Shown piece after piece: positions 32,232-34,023 of a DNA stretch of 34,023 nucleotides (positions are counted from its first letter, which is position 1; the number at the start of each line of letters is the position of its first letter). The stretch lies in assembly GCA_964541595.1 (NCBI GenBank), contig CAZIRO010000006.1, positions 1-34,023 on the forward strand. Direction: 5' to 3'. Below the pieces are notes generated by a model. That model did no database searches. It saw only the letters and a program-made list of their open reading frames with translations, and was not told where the DNA came from. Both the position numbers and the translations under genes were made by a program. Source of the DNA: CAZIRO01 sp964541595 (GTDB lineage: Bacteria; Acidobacteriota; HRBIN11).

Positions 32232-34023
32232 ATGGCATTTGCACGTTTCCTGCAGACAGCCCGGAACGTTTTGCTTGCCGGACCGCAATGGGGATGGAAA
32301 TCCCTGACGCCTCGACCTGTGCGCGATTGGTTTCCACCTGCCGTCCGGTTTCCTCCGGATGTTGACGTGCACCTTCACGGTCGACTGGAAACCGTTCACA
32401 TGACGCCTGACACGATCAAAGTCACGGGCTGGTTGTTTCACGAAAAGCGACAGGTGCTGGCCATCGGCCTGGTGATCGCATCCCCATCCGGCGTCCTGTA
32501 CCGATCGGGACACTACGGACTGGAACGCCCGGATGTGGTCCAGTTGTTTGGGAGCGCCTCTGGCCGCTTCAGCGGATTCTGGATACATACCCACCATCAC
32601 CTGCGGGGCGCCGTCGATCTCTTCCTGGAGATATGGTACTCCGATGCTGCCATTCAGCGGATCCGGCTCGGCACGTTGCGAATTCCGCGCGACAGGTTCG
32701 GACGAACAAAGATGCAGCGATACGGCAAGTACCTGCGGACCCTGATGCAACACGGCCGGGCGTTTGATCCCCGATATATGGCTCAATGTCTCAAAGAGAT
32801 CCAATATATGTCCAGGTCCCCGTCTTCCTTCTCGTTCTCCCATATCCTCGATCGTGTGCGTACAGAACCCGTTCCGCTGCCCCACCACACAGAACCCGTG
32901 GATATCATTGTTCCGGTATACAACGCGCTCGATCACTTGAAAAGACTGATGCACAGTCTGTTCCACAACACCCGGGATCCCTATCGGTTGATCCTTGTGG
33001 ACGATTGCAGTACGGACCCGGACGTATGGCCATATTTGCAGGAAGTGGCCCGACAGCGCCCGGGAACCGTTCTGCTCAGAAACGAAACCAATCGAGGTTT
33101 CCCGGCTACGGTCAATCGCGGTATACGTGCCGCGCGTCATCATTTCGTCATTCTCAATACGGACGTCGAAGTCCCGCCGGGGTGGTTGGAACGTCTGATG
33201 GCACCGATCATGGCCCATCCGGACCGAATCGCAACGACGACCCCTTTCACAAACGGCAGTACACTGTTTGGTTTCCCCCGGTTCATGGCCGCGAGTCCCT
33301 GGGAGGCCTTTTTTGACGGGATGTCGGTGGCTACGGTCGACAGATTTTTCCGCCGCATCGATACGAACGGATGGGAGATCCGGGTTCCGAGCGGTTTCGG
33401 GTTCTGTATGGGTGTGAATCGTCACGTCGTCCGCGAAATCGGTCTTCTGGACGCGAATACGTTCGGGCGCGGCTACGGGGAGGACGCGGACTGGTGCATG
33501 CGGGCGTGGTATCGCGGGTACCAGCACGTGCTCGTTCCCAATCTGCTCGTGTATCACAAATGTGGGGCCAGTTTCGATGTGCGCACCAAAGCACGGTTGG
33601 CTCAAAACTGGGATATACTCGTGCGCAAACACCCCATGTTTCCTGAACTCGTCGAACGGTTTATCGCTGCGGATCCCGTGGGACCCCTGCGGGATTTCCT
33701 CTTTTTATGGACGGTTGGCACGCGGGGTGCGCGGTTCATCCTGCACACCCCGGAAAGCGCCCGGACGCGTGCACGCGCGGACGCCGTAGATATCGATCCG
33801 AATCAACAACCCGTTTTGATATTTACCATTGCCCCCCACGCGCATACAGGCAGGCTGTTGTGTGCGTACCGGAGACATGGGGTAATATTCCCGGAGTGTT
33901 CCATACGGGATGTGTACAGGATCCTGCACCGGATCGACATCGCGGAGGCCATTTGCACGGACACAGCCCTGTACCGTCGGATCGGTGCGATGGCATCGAT
34001 CTTCAACATACTGGAACACAAAA
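32232..34023 (+). CDS. Multidomain GT2 glycosyltransferase (C-terminus cut by window edge)
   Basis: The frame is open from ATG 32232 to the window end, giving at least 597 residues. Residues about 45-160 form a beta-sandwich-like domain with TIKVTGWLFHEKRQVLAIGL and SGHYGLERPDVVQLFG, a GW...RPDV...GF pattern I have seen before GT and sulfotransferase domains. The GT-A domain (about 222-450) opens VDIIVPVYNALDHLKRLM, has LILVDDCSTD, RNETNRGFPATVNRGIRAA, the DxD-equivalent Asn309-Thr-Asp311 in VILNTDVEVPPGW, and GYGEDADWCMRAWYRGY with the catalytic-base region. From about 530 a third part begins, QQPVLIFTIAPHAHTGRLLC, possibly a second transferase domain. The start lies 8 bp after the previous stop and has only a weak ribosome site, so coupling is likely. 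Confidence 0.88.
   Translation, partial: MAFARFLQTARNVLLAGPQWGWKSLTPRPVRDWFPPAVRFPPDVDVHLHGRLETVHMTPDTIKVTGWLFHEKRQVLAIGLVIASPSGVLYRSGHYGLERPDVVQLFGSASGRFSGFWIHTHHHLRGAVDLFLEIWYSDAAIQRIRLGTLRIPRDRFGRTKMQRYGKYLRTLMQHGRAFDPRYMAQCLKEIQYMSRSPSSFSFSHILDRVRTEPVPLPHHTEPVDIIVPVYNALDHLKRLMHSLFHNTRDPYRLILVDDCSTDPDVWPYLQEVARQRPGTVLLRNETNRGFPATVNRGIRAARHHFVILNTDVEVPPGWLERLMAPIMAHPDRIATTTPFTNGSTLFGFPRFMAASPWEAFFDGMSVATVDRFFRRIDTNGWEIRVPSGFGFCMGVNRHVVREIGLLDANTFGRGYGEDADWCMRAWYRGYQHVLVPNLLVYHKCGASFDVRTKARLAQNWDILVRKHPMFPELVERFIAADPVGPLRDFLFLWTVGTRGARFILHTPESARTRARADAVDIDPNQQPVLIFTIAPHAHTGRLLCAYRRHGVIFPECSIRDVYRILHRIDIAEAICTDTALYRRIGAMASIFNILEHK

Noticed and set aside
32506..32516. GATCGGGACA match to the element end inside the GT2 gene
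   Set aside because: It lies in coding sequence, is only 10 bp, and lacks the second box (GGCAATGGGACA); most likely chance.

Overview
The window is a gene-dense bacterial chromosome segment of roughly 58% GC (estimated by eye). It carries 22 protein-coding genes, two of them cut by the window edges. I saw no rRNA, tRNA, CRISPR array or prophage gene. An outer-membrane beta-barrel fusion protein, several lipoproteins, an O-antigen-ligase-like protein and a polyprenyl-phosphate sugar transferase indicate a diderm (Gram-negative-type) bacterium with surface polysaccharide. The PD40-propeller fusions, DUF3467 and Pkn-type kinase recall Acidobacteriota, FCB or candidate-phylum genomes, but nothing here fixes the phylum. 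Layout, left to right: a minus-strand plsC-tsaD pair (1-1624); a secreted rhodanese and a tandem universal stress protein on plus (1946-3502); an overlapping plus-strand operon of TPR protein, lipoprotein and a 995-residue peptidase-propeller-barrel protein (3581-7834), followed by a small YHS protein; a minus-strand run gltA-polA-lipoprotein-TrkH (14843 down to 8076); a plus-strand run of O-antigen-ligase-like protein, N6-adenine tRNA methyltransferase-like protein, leuS and an Nramp-like transporter (14918-21801); a minus-strand Ser/Thr kinase and CPBP protease (23677 down to 21731), the latter overlapping the Nramp gene tail to tail; a minus-strand propeller-amidohydrolase (27332 down to 24078); and a plus-strand cluster of an anchored unknown protein, DUF3467 protein, GT4 glycosyltransferase, phosphoglycosyl transferase and a multidomain GT2 glycosyltransferase running off the right edge (27555-34023). 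The last cluster, with the O-antigen-ligase-like gene, points to polysaccharide assembly and export. The most unusual content is non-coding. Three intergenic elements (1694-1872, 2389-2544, 23749-23981) share about 25-bp terminal inverted repeats built on two GGGACA boxes, and enclose an array of 7-bp units, consensus RGGTNTC, in 5, 5 and 10 copies. The third is flanked by an 8-bp direct repeat, TACATTCC, as expected of a target-site duplication, so the family looks like a non-autonomous MITE-like element. A lone end lies at 27438-27451. Where an element end faces the start of a gene, a candidate -35 box often lies 10-13 bp outside it (plsC, usp, kinase and the 27555 gene), suggesting promoter-targeted insertion or use of the ends as regulatory sites. 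Protein-level oddities include a DNA polymerase I with Tyr in the O-helix and no proofreading carboxylates, an Nramp-like transporter lacking the usual metal ligands, LeuRS with MMSKS instead of KMSKS, and PlsC with H-x4-E instead of H-x4-D.
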